Positions 20,269 to 32,235 of a stretch of DNA of 64,000 nucleotides are shown here, piece after piece. A model generated the notes under the pieces. The model was not told the DNA's origin, did no database searches, and was given only the letters and a program-made list of their open reading frames with translations. This DNA is from Pseudomonas sp. HR96. GTDB lineage: Bacteria > Pseudomonadota > Gammaproteobacteria > Pseudomonadales > Pseudomonadaceae. How positions within the stretch are numbered: the stretch's first letter is position 1; the number at the start of each line of letters is the position of its first letter. The DNA lies in NCBI RefSeq assembly GCF_034059295.1, contig NZ_CP139141.1, positions 5,515,322 to 5,579,321 on the forward strand. Reading direction: 5' to 3'. Made by a program: the position numbers and the translations under genes.

Positions 20269-22489
20269 GCACCGGCAGGATCGGGTTGCTCAGCCGCTCC
20301 AGCAAGGTGTCCTGCGCGCTGCGCGCATTCTGGTTGCCGGTCGGTGTGCTGCGGATGTAGCGACCGTCGGACTGCAGCAGCCACGAATGGGTGTTATCGG
20401 TCAGGTAGCACTCGAGCTCCTTCTTCACCCGCATGATCAGCTTCTTGCCTTCCACCGGGAAGCAGGTCTCGACGCGCTTGTCGAGGTTGCGCTCCATCCA
20501 GTCGGCGCTGGAAAGGAACATCTGCTCCTCACCGCCGTTGAGGAAGTAGAACACCCGGGTGTGCTCGAGGAAGCGGCCAATGATCGAGCGCACGTGGATG
20601 TTGTGCGAGACCCCGGCGATGCCCGGGCGCAGGCAGCACATGCCGCGCACCACCAGGTCGATGCGCACGCCCGACTGGCTGGCCTTGTACAACGCGCGGA
20701 TGATCTTCGCATCGGTCAGTGAGTTGAACTTGGCGATGATGTGCGCCGGCTTGCCGTCGAGGGCGAACTGGGTCTCGCGGGCAATCATGTCGAGCATGCC
20801 CTTCTTCAGGGTGAACGGCGCATGCAAAAGCTTTTTCATGCGCAGCGTCTTGCCCATGCCGATCAGTTGGCTGAACAACTTGCCGACGTCTTCGCACAGC
20901 GCGTCGTCGGAGGTCAGCAGGCTGTAGTCGGTGTACAGCTTGGCGTTGCCGGCGTGATAGTTACCGGTGCCCAGGTGCGCATAGCGCTGAATCTCCGGCC
21001 CTTCTCGGCGCAGGATCAGCATCATCTTGGCGTGGGTCTTGAAGCCGACCACGCCGTAGATCACCACCGCACCAGCGGCCTGCAGGCGGCTGGCCAACTG
21101 CAGGTTGGACTCCTCGTCAAAGCGCGCGCGCAGCTCGATCACCGCAGTGACTTCCTTGCCGTTGCGCGCGGCATCCACCAGGGCATCGACGATTTCCGAA
21201 TTGGCGCCGCTGCGGTACAGGGTCTGGCGCACCGCCAGCACATGGGGGTCCTTTGCCGCCTGGCGCAGCAGGTCGACCACCGGGGTGAACGACTCGAAGG
21301 GGTGCAGCAGGAGGATGTCCTGCTTGCTGATGACGTTGAAGATGTTTTCGCTGTTCTGCAGCAGCTTGGGGATCTGCGGCGTGAACGGGCGATACTGCAG
21401 CGGCCGCTGGCTTTCCAGGCCGGTGATGCTGAACAGCCGCGTCAGGTTGACCGGGCCATTGACCTGATACAGCTCGCTCTCGGCCAGGTTGAACTGCTTG
21501 AGCAGGTAGTCCGACAGGTGCTTGGGGCAGGTGTCGGCGACTTCCAGGCGCACGGCATCGCCGTAGCGCCGCGAGAACAGCTCGCCGCGCAAGGCGCGGG
21601 CGAGGTCTTCGACGTCTTCGGAGTCCAGCGCCAGGTCGGCGTTGCGGGTCAGGCGGAACTGGTAGCAGCCCTTGACCTTCATGCCCTGGAACAGGTCGTC
21701 GGCATGCGCGTGAATCATCGACGACAGGAACACGTAGTTGTCGCCCGGCCCACCGACTTCTTCCGGCACCTTGATCACCCGCGGCAGCAGACGCGGCGCC
21801 GGGATGATCGCCAGGCCCGAGTCGCGGCCAAAGGCGTCGATGCCCTCGAGCTCGACGATGAAGTTCAGGCTCTTGTTCACCAGCAACGGGAACGGGTGGG
21901 TCGGGTCCAGGCCGATCGGGGTGATGATCGGCGCGATCTCGTCGCGGAAATAGCGGCGCACCCAGGTCTTGAGCTTGACCGTCCAGTGGCGCCGGCGGAT
22001 GAAGCGCACATGGTGCTTCTCCAGCTCCGGCAGCAGGATGTCGTTGAGGATCGCGTACTGGCGGTCGACATGGCCGTGCACCAGCTCGCTGATGCGCGCC
22101 AGCGCCTGGTGCGGCTGCAGGCCGTCGGCGCCGGCCTGTTCACGGGCGAAGGTGATCTGCTTCTTCAGGCCCGCCACGCGGATCTCGAAGAACTCGTCGA
22201 GGTTGCTGGAGAAGATCAGCAGGAACTTCAGCCTTTCGAGCAACGGATAGGACTCATCCAGCGCCTGTTCGAGCACGCGGATATTGAACTGCAGCTGCGA
22301 CAGCTCGCGGTGGATGTACAGGCTGCTGTCGTCCAGCCCCGGCACCACCGGCGCCGGGTGCGGCACGCTGGCGCTGGCCTCGGCCACCGGCTCTGGCGCG
22401 GGGTGCGCGTCCGGCGGCGTCTCGATCACCTGCTCCAGCAGCGGCTGGGCTTCCTTCACTGCGGTTTCACTGAGTCCTTCGTTGTTCAT
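20264..22489 (-). CDS. ppk1: Polyphosphate kinase 1
   Basis: A 741-residue PPK1 that polymerises the gamma-phosphate of ATP into polyphosphate at the inner membrane. The N-terminal extension is Pro/Ala-rich (about 50 residues), then [19 protein letters not shown] begins the N domain. The middle domain has [12 protein letters not shown] and [15 protein letters not shown]. The catalytic phospho-His lies in [13 protein letters not shown] and the second conserved His in [20 protein letters not shown]. The downstream end overlaps the large hairpin shared with ppx. hemB lies 19 bp upstream on the same strand. Confidence 0.97.
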   Translation of the reverse strand: MNNEGLSETAVKEAQPLLEQVIETPPDAHPAPEPVAEASASVPHPAPVVPGLDDSSLYIHRELSQLQFNIRVLEQALDESYPLLERLKFLLIFSSNLDEFFEIRVAGLKKQITFAREQAGADGLQPHQALARISELVHGHVDRQYAILNDILLPELEKHHVRFIRRRHWTVKLKTWVRRYFRDEIAPIITPIGLDPTHPFPLLVNKSLNFIVELEGIDAFGRDSGLAIIPAPRLLPRVIKVPEEVGGPGDNYVFLSSMIHAHADDLFQGMKVKGCYQFRLTRNADLALDSEDVEDLARALRGELFSRRYGDAVRLEVADTCPKHLSDYLLKQFNLAESELYQVNGPVNLTRLFSITGLESQRPLQYRPFTPQIPKLLQNSENIFNVISKQDILLLHPFESFTPVVDLLRQAAKDPHVLAVRQTLYRSGANSEIVDALVDAARNGKEVTAVIELRARFDEESNLQLASRLQAAGAVVIYGVVGFKTHAKMMLILRREGPEIQRYAHLGTGNYHAGNAKLYTDYSLLTSDDALCEDVGKLFSQLIGMGKTLRMKKLLHAPFTLKKGMLDMIARETQFALDGKPAHIIAKFNSLTDAKIIRALYKASQSGVRIDLVVRGMCCLRPGIAGVSHNIHVRSIIGRFLEHTRVFYFLNGGEEQMFLSSADWMERNLDKRVETCFPVEGKKLIMRVKKELECYLTDNTHSWLLQSDGRYIRSTPTGNQNARSAQDTLLERLSNPILPVR

Positions 22490-22508
22490 CTGGCGTTCCT
22501 GGAGGGCG

Positions 22509-23558
<1,050 letters not shown>

Positions 23559-23724
23559 TTATAAACAGCCATTATGACGCTTTGATGACGCTCTGAAGTA
23601 CACCGCGACTGCAGGTCGCAACCATTGTCACGGCAACAATTGTTAACGTCGAGACACATTTGGACACTTTCCTGAACGAGCCCGAAGGGTTAGGCTGCGC
23701 GTTCATTTCGCCAGCATCCATAAA

Positions 23725-24321
23725 ATGCTCCAACAATTCCTGCAAGAATTCGGCTACCTGGCCCTTTTTCTCGGTACGTTCTTTGAAGGCGAGACCATTT
23801 TGGTCCTTGCTGGATTTCTCGCGTTCCGTGGGTACATGGACATCAACCTGGTCGTCGTGGTCGCCTTCTTCGGCAGCTACGCGGGCGACCAGCTCTGGTA
23901 TTTCCTGGGTCGCAAGCAAGGCCGCAAGCTGCTGGCACGCAAACCGCGCTGGCAGCTGATGGGCGATCGCGCGCTGGAGCACATCCGCAAGCACCCGGAC
24001 ATCTGGGTGTTGAGCTTCCGCTTTGTCTACGGCCTGCGCACGGTGATGCCGGTGGCCATCGGCCTGTCCGGCTACCCGCCGCGCCGCTACCTGCTGCTCA
24101 ACGGCCTGGGCGCAGCGGTATGGGCCGCCGCGCTGGGCTTCGCCGCCTATCGTTTCGGCTCGGTGCTTGAAGCCCTGCTGGGCAACGTCAAGAAGTACGA
24201 GCTGTGGGTGCTCGGCGGGTTGCTGGTAGTCGGCGTGGGCCTGTGGCTGTGGCGCCGGGTGCGCAGCGCGCGCCTGGAGCGGGAAATGGCGGCCAAGGCC
24301 GAGCAAAAACGCATGCCCTGA
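23725..24321 (+). CDS. DedA family membrane protein
   Basis: A 198-residue DedA/SNARE-associated (VTT) protein of the inner membrane. It shows LALFLGTFFEGETILVLAGFLA (the F-x-G-x-x-x-E re-entrant motif), the GDQLWYFLGRKQGRKLL segment, and SFRFVYGLRTVMPVAIGLSGYPPRRYLLLNGLGAAVWA with the conserved Arg pair and Gly. Four to five hydrophobic spans and a basic C-terminus are visible. DedA proteins are needed for envelope homeostasis and some flip undecaprenyl phosphate or phospholipids; the substrate here is unknown. It runs divergently from hemB. Confidence 0.92.
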   Translation: MLQQFLQEFGYLALFLGTFFEGETILVLAGFLAFRGYMDINLVVVVAFFGSYAGDQLWYFLGRKQGRKLLARKPRWQLMGDRALEHIRKHPDIWVLSFRFVYGLRTVMPVAIGLSGYPPRRYLLLNGLGAAVWAAALGFAAYRFGSVLEALLGNVKKYELWVLGGLLVVGVGLWLWRRVRSARLEREMAAKAEQKRMP

Positions 24322-24419
24322 GGTTCGCCTTCACGATGTACTAGGGCACCCACCGGCCGCCCGCGCGGCCGCTGGTGGCCATCTTGGACATTCAGACCGG
24401 CCCCCTCCTTCCTCTGCCT

Positions 24420-24875
24420 TCAATCCTGACGCATCAACCGGGTCAGAATCCGGTCCAGGCTGTTGGCAAAGGCCTGCTTGTCCTTGTCGCCATAGGCCGC
24501 CGGGCCACCGCCGGCCTGGCCTTGTTCGCGCAGGTCGGTGAAGAGGTTGCGCACCGCCAGGCGCTCGCCCATGTTTCTCTCGTCGAATTCGCGCCCACGT
24601 GGGTCGAGCACGGCCACGCCCTTCCTGACCAGGCGATCAGCCAGGGGCACGTCGCTGCAGATCACCAGCTCGCCCGGCAGCGCGTGTTCCACCAGGTAAT
24701 CGTCGGCGGCATCGGGGCCGCTGGGCACCACAATCAGCTTGACCATGGCATATGGCGGCCGGGCAACCGGCTGGCCGGCCACCAGGCACACCGCAAAACC
24801 GCGCTTTAGAGCGAACTTGACGACCTGGTCGCGGGCCGGACGCGGGCAGGCGTCGGCGTCGATCCACACTTGCAT
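24420..24875 (-). CDS. UPF0178 (YaiI/YqxD) family protein
   Basis: A 151-residue protein of the YaiI/YqxD family, whose fold resembles a PIN-type nuclease. The N-terminal VWIDADACPRPARDQVVKFA acidic motif, then VVPSGPDAADDYLVEHALPGELVICSDVPLADRLV and LDPRGREFDERN are all family hallmarks. Function is unknown. It follows the dedA gene convergently; a GC-rich imperfect hairpin (about 24350-24378) lies between them. Confidence 0.9.
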   Translation of the reverse strand: MQVWIDADACPRPARDQVVKFALKRGFAVCLVAGQPVARPPYAMVKLIVVPSGPDAADDYLVEHALPGELVICSDVPLADRLVRKGVAVLDPRGREFDERNMGERLAVRNLFTDLREQGQAGGGPAAYGDKDKQAFANSLDRILTRLMRQD

Positions 24876-24913
24876 GAAGATTCCCGTAGCGGATGCCCTG
24901 AAGGCTGAGCCGC

Positions 24914-25795
24914 TCAGTCTGCGTAGTGGTGCGCCATGAAGTCAATGAACGCGCGCGCCTGGGCAGGCAGATGGCGCGTCTGCGAGTAGAGCGCGTAATA
25001 GTGCCGCTCGCCCAGCGAGCAGTCCGGCAGGATCCGCACCAGCCGGCCAGCCTGCAGGTCGGCGGCGACGGTGGTGTGGGTGAAGGCGGCGATCCCGCTG
25101 CCGGCCAACGCGGCAGCATAGAGGACCGTGATGGTGTCGCTGCGCAAACCAGCGCCGAGCTTGACCGGGTGCAGCTTCCCGTCGCGATCGCGCAGCGGCC
25201 AGCTACCGCTGGTCGCGAAGCTCAGCAACTCGTGGCCGGCAAGCTCCAGCGGGATGCGCGGCAAGCCACGGCGCTGAACGTAGGCAGCGGAAGCTACCAG
25301 CACCATCTCGCTGCGGGTCAACAGACGCGCCTTTAGGCCGCTGTCCACCAGCGGCTCGCTGATGCGCAGGGCGACATCGAAACTCTCGGCCACCACGTCG
25401 ACGAAACGGTCGTCACTGCTCAGGTACAGCTGGACTTCGGGAAACGCCTGGCGCCAAGCCGGCAACCAGTTGCCCAGCTCCAGCGTACCGATGCTCAGCG
25501 GCACGCTGACCCGCAGCGGGCCGCGCACCTGGCTGGCAGCACTTTGCAAGGCCTGGGAAGCCCCGTCGAGCCGCTCGAGCACCTCCACGCAGACCTGGTA
25601 ATACTGCTCACCGGCTGCGGTCAGGCTCAAGCGGCGGGTGTTGCGCTGCACCAGCTGCACCGCCAGCAGCGCCTCGAGCTGCTGCAACTGCCGCGACACC
25701 GTGGAATGGTTGGTCTCCAGGCGCTGCGCCGCCGCGGTGAAGCCGCCGGCCTCGACAATGCAACGGAACGCGCGCATGGCGTTGAGCTGGTTCAT
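24914..25795 (-). CDS. LysR-family transcriptional regulator
   Basis: A 293-residue LysR regulator. The winged helix-turn-helix is at residues 1-60 (AMRAFRCIVEAGGFTAAAQRLETNHSTVSRQLQQLEALLAVQLVQRNTRRLSLT), with the co-inducer domain after residue 90 (GPLRVSVPLSIG, FDVALRISEPLVDSGL). This subgroup resembles the CrgA/DmlR-type regulators. It lies next to, and in the same direction as, an exported isochorismatase-like gene 6 bp upstream of its start, so the two may be co-transcribed. The effector is not predictable. Confidence 0.9.
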   Translation of the reverse strand: MNQLNAMRAFRCIVEAGGFTAAAQRLETNHSTVSRQLQQLEALLAVQLVQRNTRRLSLTAAGEQYYQVCVEVLERLDGASQALQSAASQVRGPLRVSVPLSIGTLELGNWLPAWRQAFPEVQLYLSSDDRFVDVVAESFDVALRISEPLVDSGLKARLLTRSEMVLVASAAYVQRRGLPRIPLELAGHELLSFATSGSWPLRDRDGKLHPVKLGAGLRSDTITVLYAAALAGSGIAAFTHTTVAADLQAGRLVRILPDCSLGERHYYALYSQTRHLPAQARAFIDFMAHHYAD

Positions 25796-25801
25796 GGCAC
25801 C

Positions 25802-26512
25802 TCAGCGCACCGGCAGTTTGAGGATGTCATCGGTGGCGAGCACGTCACCAAAGGTGTCTTCGATTTCCGCCAGCGCCGTCTGGTGCAGGGCCTGGCTGTC
25901 CACCGCCTGGCCGTTGAACCGGGTGATCGAGCGCGTCGCGGAGGCGTCCGAGGCGACTACCACTTTGTAACCCAGCGGAACCGCATCCCGCGCCGCGCCG
26001 GCCACGCAGGCGTGGGTCATCAGGCCGGAGATCAACAGCGTGTCGATGCCGGCCGCCTTCAGGCGCTGATCCAGGTCGGTGCCGGCGAAGGCACTGACGT
26101 TGCTTTTTTGCATCACCACATCCTGGGTCCGTGGCTGCATCTTCGGATGAAACTCTACCCCTTTGCCGCCCAGGGCGAACACCGGCGAACCGGCGGGCGC
26201 CACGTGCTGGAAATGATAGACCGGCATGGCCGCCTGATCGGCGAATTCGATCAGCCGCTGGGTGTTGGCCAGTGCGGCGTCACCGTCCGGGATGGGCATG
26301 CGGCCGCTGAAATATTCATTCTGGAAGTCGATCACCAGCAACGCGGTCTTGCCGGCCGCGAGGTGATCGATGGGCTGGGCGCCGACCATGGCACGGATGG
26401 TCGGCTGTGGGTTGTTCGGGGTCGCTGCCTGGGCTGCGGCGCTGAATGCCAGGCCAAGGGCGGCGCACAGACCGAACAGGCGGCGCGAGGGTTGTTGGCT
26501 GAGTATCGACAT
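25802..26512 (-). CDS. Exported isochorismatase-family hydrolase
   Basis: A 236-residue protein. The first 29 residues are a signal peptide (RRLFGLCAALGLAFSAAAQA). The cysteine-hydrolase domain carries the triad Asp in LLVIDFQNEYF, Lys in DVVMQKSNVSAF and Cys in GLMTHACVAGAARDA. Such enzymes hydrolyse amides or vinyl ethers; most are cytosolic, so the signal peptide points to a periplasmic member. The long frame upstream of 26512 is not used because the signal peptide begins at MSILSQQPS. It lies between a LysE exporter gene and a LysR gene on the same strand. Confidence 0.85.
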   Translation of the reverse strand: MSILSQQPSRRLFGLCAALGLAFSAAAQAATPNNPQPTIRAMVGAQPIDHLAAGKTALLVIDFQNEYFSGRMPIPDGDAALANTQRLIEFADQAAMPVYHFQHVAPAGSPVFALGGKGVEFHPKMQPRTQDVVMQKSNVSAFAGTDLDQRLKAAGIDTLLISGLMTHACVAGAARDAVPLGYKVVVASDASATRSITRFNGQAVDSQALHQTALAEIEDTFGDVLATDDILKLPVR

Positions 26513-26612
26513 GCTGGACTTCCTGCTGTTAGGGAGCCGAAAGTCTATGGGGCGCTGCCGGCGTAGCCTATGGGACAGGCCCGACAACACTTGTGCAGCC
26601 ACTGCACAGATC

Positions 26613-27245
26613 TCAGGCCCCGGCGGGGCGCAACATGGCCAGAAAAGTCGCGGCGGCGGCGAACAGGCCGGCGAAGGTGCGGTTCATGCGCCGTTGCTGG
26701 CGCGGCGTGCGCAGCAGACGCAGCACCCGCGAGGCCAGCCCGGTGTAGCCGGCCATCACCAACAGGTCGACGCAGACCATGGTCACGCTGATGGTCAGGT
26801 ACTGCGCCACCAACGGCGCATGCGGGTCGATGAACTGTGGCAGGACCGCGAGCATGAATACCAGGGCCTTGGGATTGCTGATGTTGACCAGGAAACCGCG
26901 AAACACCAGGGTCAATGGCTTGCCCAGCGGGCGCACGCCGGCTTCGTCCTGCAAATCGGCCGGGGCGGCGCGCCACTGCCTGACCGCCAGATACAGCAGG
27001 TAGAGCACCCCGAACCACTTGATGCAGGTAAAGGCGGTGGCCGAGGCAGCGAGCACCGCGCCCAGGCCGGCGGCGATGATGAATATCTGCAGGACTAGCC
27101 CCAGCTGCAGCCCCAGGGCATTCCAATAGCCGCGCCAGAAGCCGTATTGCAGGCCGCAGGACATCGAGGCGATGGCCCCCGCCCCGGGAGACAGGCTGAT
27201 CACCCAGCACGCCGCGAAAAATGCTAACCAGGTGTGCAGTGCCAT
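26613..27245 (-). CDS. LysE/RhtB-family amino-acid exporter
   Basis: A 210-residue inner-membrane protein with about six hydrophobic spans. The N-terminal WVISLSPGAGAIASMSCGLQYGFWRGYWNALGLQLG is the RhtB/LysE hallmark, and GFLVNISNPKALVFMLAVLPQFID is the second conserved block. The family exports homoserine, threonine, leucine or similar amino acids; the substrate cannot be told. It is probably transcribed with the isochorismatase-like gene 100 bp downstream, though that gap could hold a separate promoter. Confidence 0.9.
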   Translation of the reverse strand: MALHTWLAFFAACWVISLSPGAGAIASMSCGLQYGFWRGYWNALGLQLGLVLQIFIIAAGLGAVLAASATAFTCIKWFGVLYLLYLAVRQWRAAPADLQDEAGVRPLGKPLTLVFRGFLVNISNPKALVFMLAVLPQFIDPHAPLVAQYLTISVTMVCVDLLVMAGYTGLASRVLRLLRTPRQQRRMNRTFAGLFAAAATFLAMLRPAGA

Positions 27246-27269
27246 GGGGTGATCTCCTGTGGGAATGGC

Positions 27270-29186
<1,917 letters not shown>

Positions 29187-29271
29187 AATGGCGCGGGAGT
29201 CTACCAGTTCTGCGCCGAACTTTCGCGCGCCGCACACGGCGCCGCTCACCTATCCCTAGCGGGGAAGCAGC

Positions 29272-29736
29272 ATGCACGCGGACCTCTGGAGCTTTGCCCT
29301 GGACCTGTACGCCCGACCGGGCGTCGAAGCCGCCAGCCTGGAATTGCAGCAGGCGGGCGCTGACGTCTGCGTGTTGATCAGCGCAGCCTGGCTGGGCCAG
29401 CGCGGCGTGCCCTGGCGCCGCGAGTACCTGGGGCGCCTGCAACTGCTGGCCGACCCCTGGCAGACCGACGTGGTCAGCCCGCTGCGCCATCTGCGCCAGC
29501 AATGGCGCGCGGCGGCGCAAACCAACGATGAACTGGCGGCCCTGCGCGAACAGGTCAAGGCACTGGAGCTGGAAGCCGAACGGCAGTTGCTGGTGCGCCT
29601 GCAAGGCCTGGCGATCGGCTGGCCACCAGAGGCTGCCAGGGATCTAGAGCTATGGCTGGAACAGGCGGTACCGGCCGAGGCGAGAAGCAATCGCGGCGCG
29701 CTGCAAGCGCTGCACGCCGCGATAGTGGCGGGTTAG
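29272..29736 (+). CDS. TIGR02444 (DUF2390) family protein
   Basis: A 154-residue helical, Leu/Ala-rich protein of the TIGR02444 group, with DLWSFALDLYARPGVEAASLELQQAGADVCVLISAAWLG at the N-terminus and a later coiled-coil-like stretch (NDELAALREQVKALELEAERQLL). Its role is unknown; no catalytic motif is visible. It is divergent from the ABC-F gene, and its stop overlaps the stop of algP (TTAG). Confidence 0.8.
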   Translation: MHADLWSFALDLYARPGVEAASLELQQAGADVCVLISAAWLGQRGVPWRREYLGRLQLLADPWQTDVVSPLRHLRQQWRAAAQTNDELAALREQVKALELEAERQLLVRLQGLAIGWPPEAARDLELWLEQAVPAEARSNRGALQALHAAIVAG

Positions 29737-30668
29737 GCCGAGGGGTTCGACGAGGACGGGCTGTCAGGTGCCGCCGCAGGCGAAGCTGCAGGGGCCGGCG
29801 TCGCTGCAGCGGCCTGAGTGCTGGCGCTGCTGGCACCTGGCGCAGTGGCGGTCGGCTTGGCGGCCGGCTTGCGCGCGGCGGGCTTGGCGGCAGGCGCCTT
29901 GCTGGCGGCGACCTTGGTGGCCGCGGGCTTGGTGGCTGCGGGCTTGGCAGCGGCAGGTTTGGTAGCGGCAGGTTTGGCTGCGGCTGGCGCCTTGCTGATG
30001 GCTGGCTTGGCGGCCGCTGATTTGGCGGCAGCTGGCGCCTTGGCAGCGGGCTTGGCAGTGGCTTTGCTGGCAGCGACCTTGGCTGCCGCAGGCTTGGCTG
30101 TAGCGGCAGGCTTGGCGGCAGCTTTGACCGGTGCCTTGCGCGCGGTAGCGGGTTTGGTCGTGGCGGCCGGGGTAGCCGAGGTGCTGGCGGCAGCGGGCTT
30201 GGTAGCAGCGGGCTTGGCGCGGGCGGCGGCGACCGGCTTGGCGGCAGGAGCTGGCTTGGCCTTGGCGGCGCGCAACTCCAGGGTCTTGGCCACGGCAGCT
30301 TGCACCTTGCCGACCCCCTGGGCCAGTTTCAGGCTTTCCTGGGCATCGCGCTTGAGTTCGACGATATAGCTGCGGGTTTCGGACTGGCGCTCTTTCAGGG
30401 CATCGAGCAACTGCTCGAGTTCGCCGACGCTGTCCCTGGCCTTGTTCTGCGCCTTGGCTTTGCCGGCGCTGGCGGCGTCCTGCAATTTGGTACGCGACTT
30501 GTGCAGTTTCTCCTGAGCCTTGCCACGCTGCTTTTCCAGCTTGGCGAGCAGTTTCTCAGCATCAGCCAAGGCCTGGGTGCAGGCATTTTCCAGATGTTCG
30601 AGCAGGCTGCCCGAAAGCTGTTGGAGCAAGTGCAACGGCGTATTTACGGGCTTCTTGGTAGCCGACAT
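29733..30668 (-). CDS. algP: AlgP histone-like transcriptional regulator
   Basis: A 311-residue protein with two parts. Residues 1-135 are helical and charged (LLEHLENACTQALADAEKLLAKLEKQRGKAQEKLHKSRTKL). The rest is a low-complexity Lys-Pro-Ala-Ala tail resembling histone H1, with many KPAA/KPAAT units. In P. aeruginosa, AlgP (AlgR3) binds DNA through this tail and influences algD transcription in mucoid strains. The ATG at 30668 (MSATKKPV) is taken as start. The neighbours FKBP and algQ are those of P. aeruginosa. Tandem repeats make the tail length variable between strains. Confidence 0.92.
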   Translation of the reverse strand: MSATKKPVNTPLHLLQQLSGSLLEHLENACTQALADAEKLLAKLEKQRGKAQEKLHKSRTKLQDAASAGKAKAQNKARDSVGELEQLLDALKERQSETRSYIVELKRDAQESLKLAQGVGKVQAAVAKTLELRAAKAKPAPAAKPVAAARAKPAATKPAAASTSATPAATTKPATARKAPVKAAAKPAATAKPAAAKVAASKATAKPAAKAPAAAKSAAAKPAISKAPAAAKPAATKPAAAKPAATKPAATKVAASKAPAAKPAARKPAAKPTATAPGASSASTQAAAATPAPAASPAAAPDSPSSSNPSA

Positions 30669-30862
30669 GTGTACCTCCTGGCTGACGTGATAACGGCTCA
30701 TACTAGACTGCTGTCCAGCGAGCCGCTAGGGCCTATTGACAGCATTCGGAGCCTGCCGTTGCAGGGCCGTGCGCACATTGCAAGGCGCCAGAGCTGCCCG
30801 TGACGGACACGCATTGCCCGGCGGCTGGCATAATGAGCCTCAGCTGCCAGAGAGAGAGCCCC

Positions 30863-31528
30863 ATGTTGCGCATGTATCTGCTGCCCCTGTCGCTGCTCGC
30901 CATCCCCGCCCTGGCCGCCGACCCGGCACCGCCTGCCTCCCCCCACGACCTGGCCTACAGTGTCGGAGCGAGCCTGGGTGAACGCTTGCATCAGGAGATC
31001 CCCGACCTGCAGCTGCAGGCCTTGATCGAGGGCCTGCAGCAGGCCTACGAAGGCAAACCGCTCGCCCTCAGCGCTGAACGTATCGAACAGATACTCAACG
31101 AGCACGATGCGCAGATGGAGCAGAAACAGCCCGCCTCGCCAGTGGATGCCGCGCTGGCGGCCGAGCAGAAGCTGCTGGCTGAAGAACAGGCCAGACCTGG
31201 GGTACGCGTGCTGGACCAAGGGGTACTGGTGACCGAGCTGACGCCCGGCTCCGGGGCCCGGCCAGCCGCCGATGGCAAGGTGCAGGTGCGCTACGTCGGC
31301 CGCCTGGCCGACGGCACCGTATTCGACCAGAACCAGCAACCGCAGTGGTTCAGCCTGGGCAGTGTGATTACCGGTTGGCGTATCGCGCTACAGCAGATGC
31401 CGGCGGGAGCCAAGTGGCGCGTGGTGATCCCCTCGGCACTGGCGTATGGCGCGGACGGCGCAGGCGACCTGATCGCCCCCAACACGCCATTGATTTTCGA
31501 GATCGAATTGTTGGCCGTGGCCAACTGA
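30863..31528 (+). CDS. FKBP-type peptidyl-prolyl cis-trans isomerase, exported
   Basis: A 221-residue periplasmic isomerase. A signal peptide (LRMYLLPLSLLAIPALA) is followed by an FKBP-N helical dimerisation domain (DLAYSVGASLGERLHQEIPDLQLQALIEGL) and a C-terminal FKBP domain: VQVRYVGRLADGTVFDQN, the active-site WFSLGSVITGWRIALQQMPAGAKWRVVIPSALAYG and LIFEIELLAV. This is the FkpA/FklB layout and probably assists folding of envelope proteins. It sits between algP and algQ as in P. aeruginosa and runs divergently from algP. Confidence 0.92.
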   Translation: MLRMYLLPLSLLAIPALAADPAPPASPHDLAYSVGASLGERLHQEIPDLQLQALIEGLQQAYEGKPLALSAERIEQILNEHDAQMEQKQPASPVDAALAAEQKLLAEEQARPGVRVLDQGVLVTELTPGSGARPAADGKVQVRYVGRLADGTVFDQNQQPQWFSLGSVITGWRIALQQMPAGAKWRVVIPSALAYGADGAGDLIAPNTPLIFEIELLAVAN

Positions 31529-31531
31529 GGA

Positions 31532-31554
31532 GGCCGGCCGGACAGCTGCCGGCC
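31532..31554. terminator. GC hairpin between FKBP and algQ stops
   Basis: GGCCGGC and GCCGGCC form a 7-bp stem around a 9-nt loop between the two convergent genes. No T-tract follows, so efficiency is uncertain. Confidence 0.45.
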
Positions 31555-31565
31555 AGGCCCGGCAA

Positions 31566-32042
31566 TCAGGCTTCGGCAGCCTCGACCAGAGCCTTGTGCG
31601 AGGTGTGCAGGACTTCGATCAGGCAGTCTTCCAGCTCGAAGCGCTCGTGCAACAGGCCACCGAGCTTTTTCAGTTCGCTCGCCAGCTTCGGCGCATCGGA
31701 ACAGTCGCCTTTGTCGCAGTGATCGTTGAACGCGAGGGAGAACTCGGTGATGACCTTGATGCGCGGGTGGATCTGATCGGCCAGTTCCAGGCCGCGCTCG
31801 TCACCGAAGGCCTTGGCTTCGTTGGTCAGCTGTTCGTAGACCTCGAAGTGCCCCGCCGACACATAGTCGACCAGGATTTCGCAGAATTTTTGCAGATCCG
31901 CGCGTGTGTCCGCGCGGCCTTCAGAGGTTTTACCCAACTCGTCGAAGGCACGGATCAACTCGCTGCGTTCCTGCAACCAGCGATCGATCAGCAGGTGCAC
32001 CCCACCCCAGCGTTCCTGAGCATTCTGACAACTTTCCAGCAT
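31566..32042 (-). CDS. algQ: AlgQ, anti-sigma-70 factor (Rsd family)
   Basis: A 158-residue all-helical regulator of the Rsd/AlgQ family that binds region 4 of sigma-70 and shifts RNA polymerase toward alternative sigma factors. Seen are the N-terminal [51 protein letters not shown] and the conserved [10 protein letters not shown]...[25 protein letters not shown]. In P. aeruginosa AlgQ (AlgR2) affects alginate, Ndk and pyoverdine expression. It is next to the FKBP and dsbB-type genes, as expected. Confidence 0.95.
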   Translation of the reverse strand: MLESCQNAQERWGGVHLLIDRWLQERSELIRAFDELGKTSEGRADTRADLQKFCEILVDYVSAGHFEVYEQLTNEAKAFGDERGLELADQIHPRIKVITEFSLAFNDHCDKGDCSDAPKLASELKKLGGLLHERFELEDCLIEVLHTSHKALVEAAEA

Positions 32043-32235
32043 GGTATTTTCTTCCCTTTTGGGGTCATGTCGCCGCTCAACCGACCGCTGTCGGAGAACA
32101 AGAATTCAGGACCATCCAGGCCGTGATAATGGCCCGTTCAATGTATCCGTGCAGGGAGATTATGCCCGCACGGCAGCGCCATCAAGGTACGCAGGAGACA
32201 AAGTTCATACAAGTGTTTAATCGCTGGGCCCACAT

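Noticed and set aside
24350..24378. Imperfect GC palindrome between dedA and the UPF0178 gene
   Set aside because: Stem is interrupted and has no T-tract; not strong enough to call a terminator.
25544..26566. 340-codon frame on the + strand
   Set aside because: Antisense to the LysR and isochorismatase genes, both of which have clear motifs; composition (His, Arg, Gln, Gly-rich) is that of a GC-rich shadow frame.
29760..30270. Tandem repeats as a possible CRISPR or minisatellite array
   Set aside because: The repeats are in frame with algP and encode KPAA units; there are no unique equal-length spacers.
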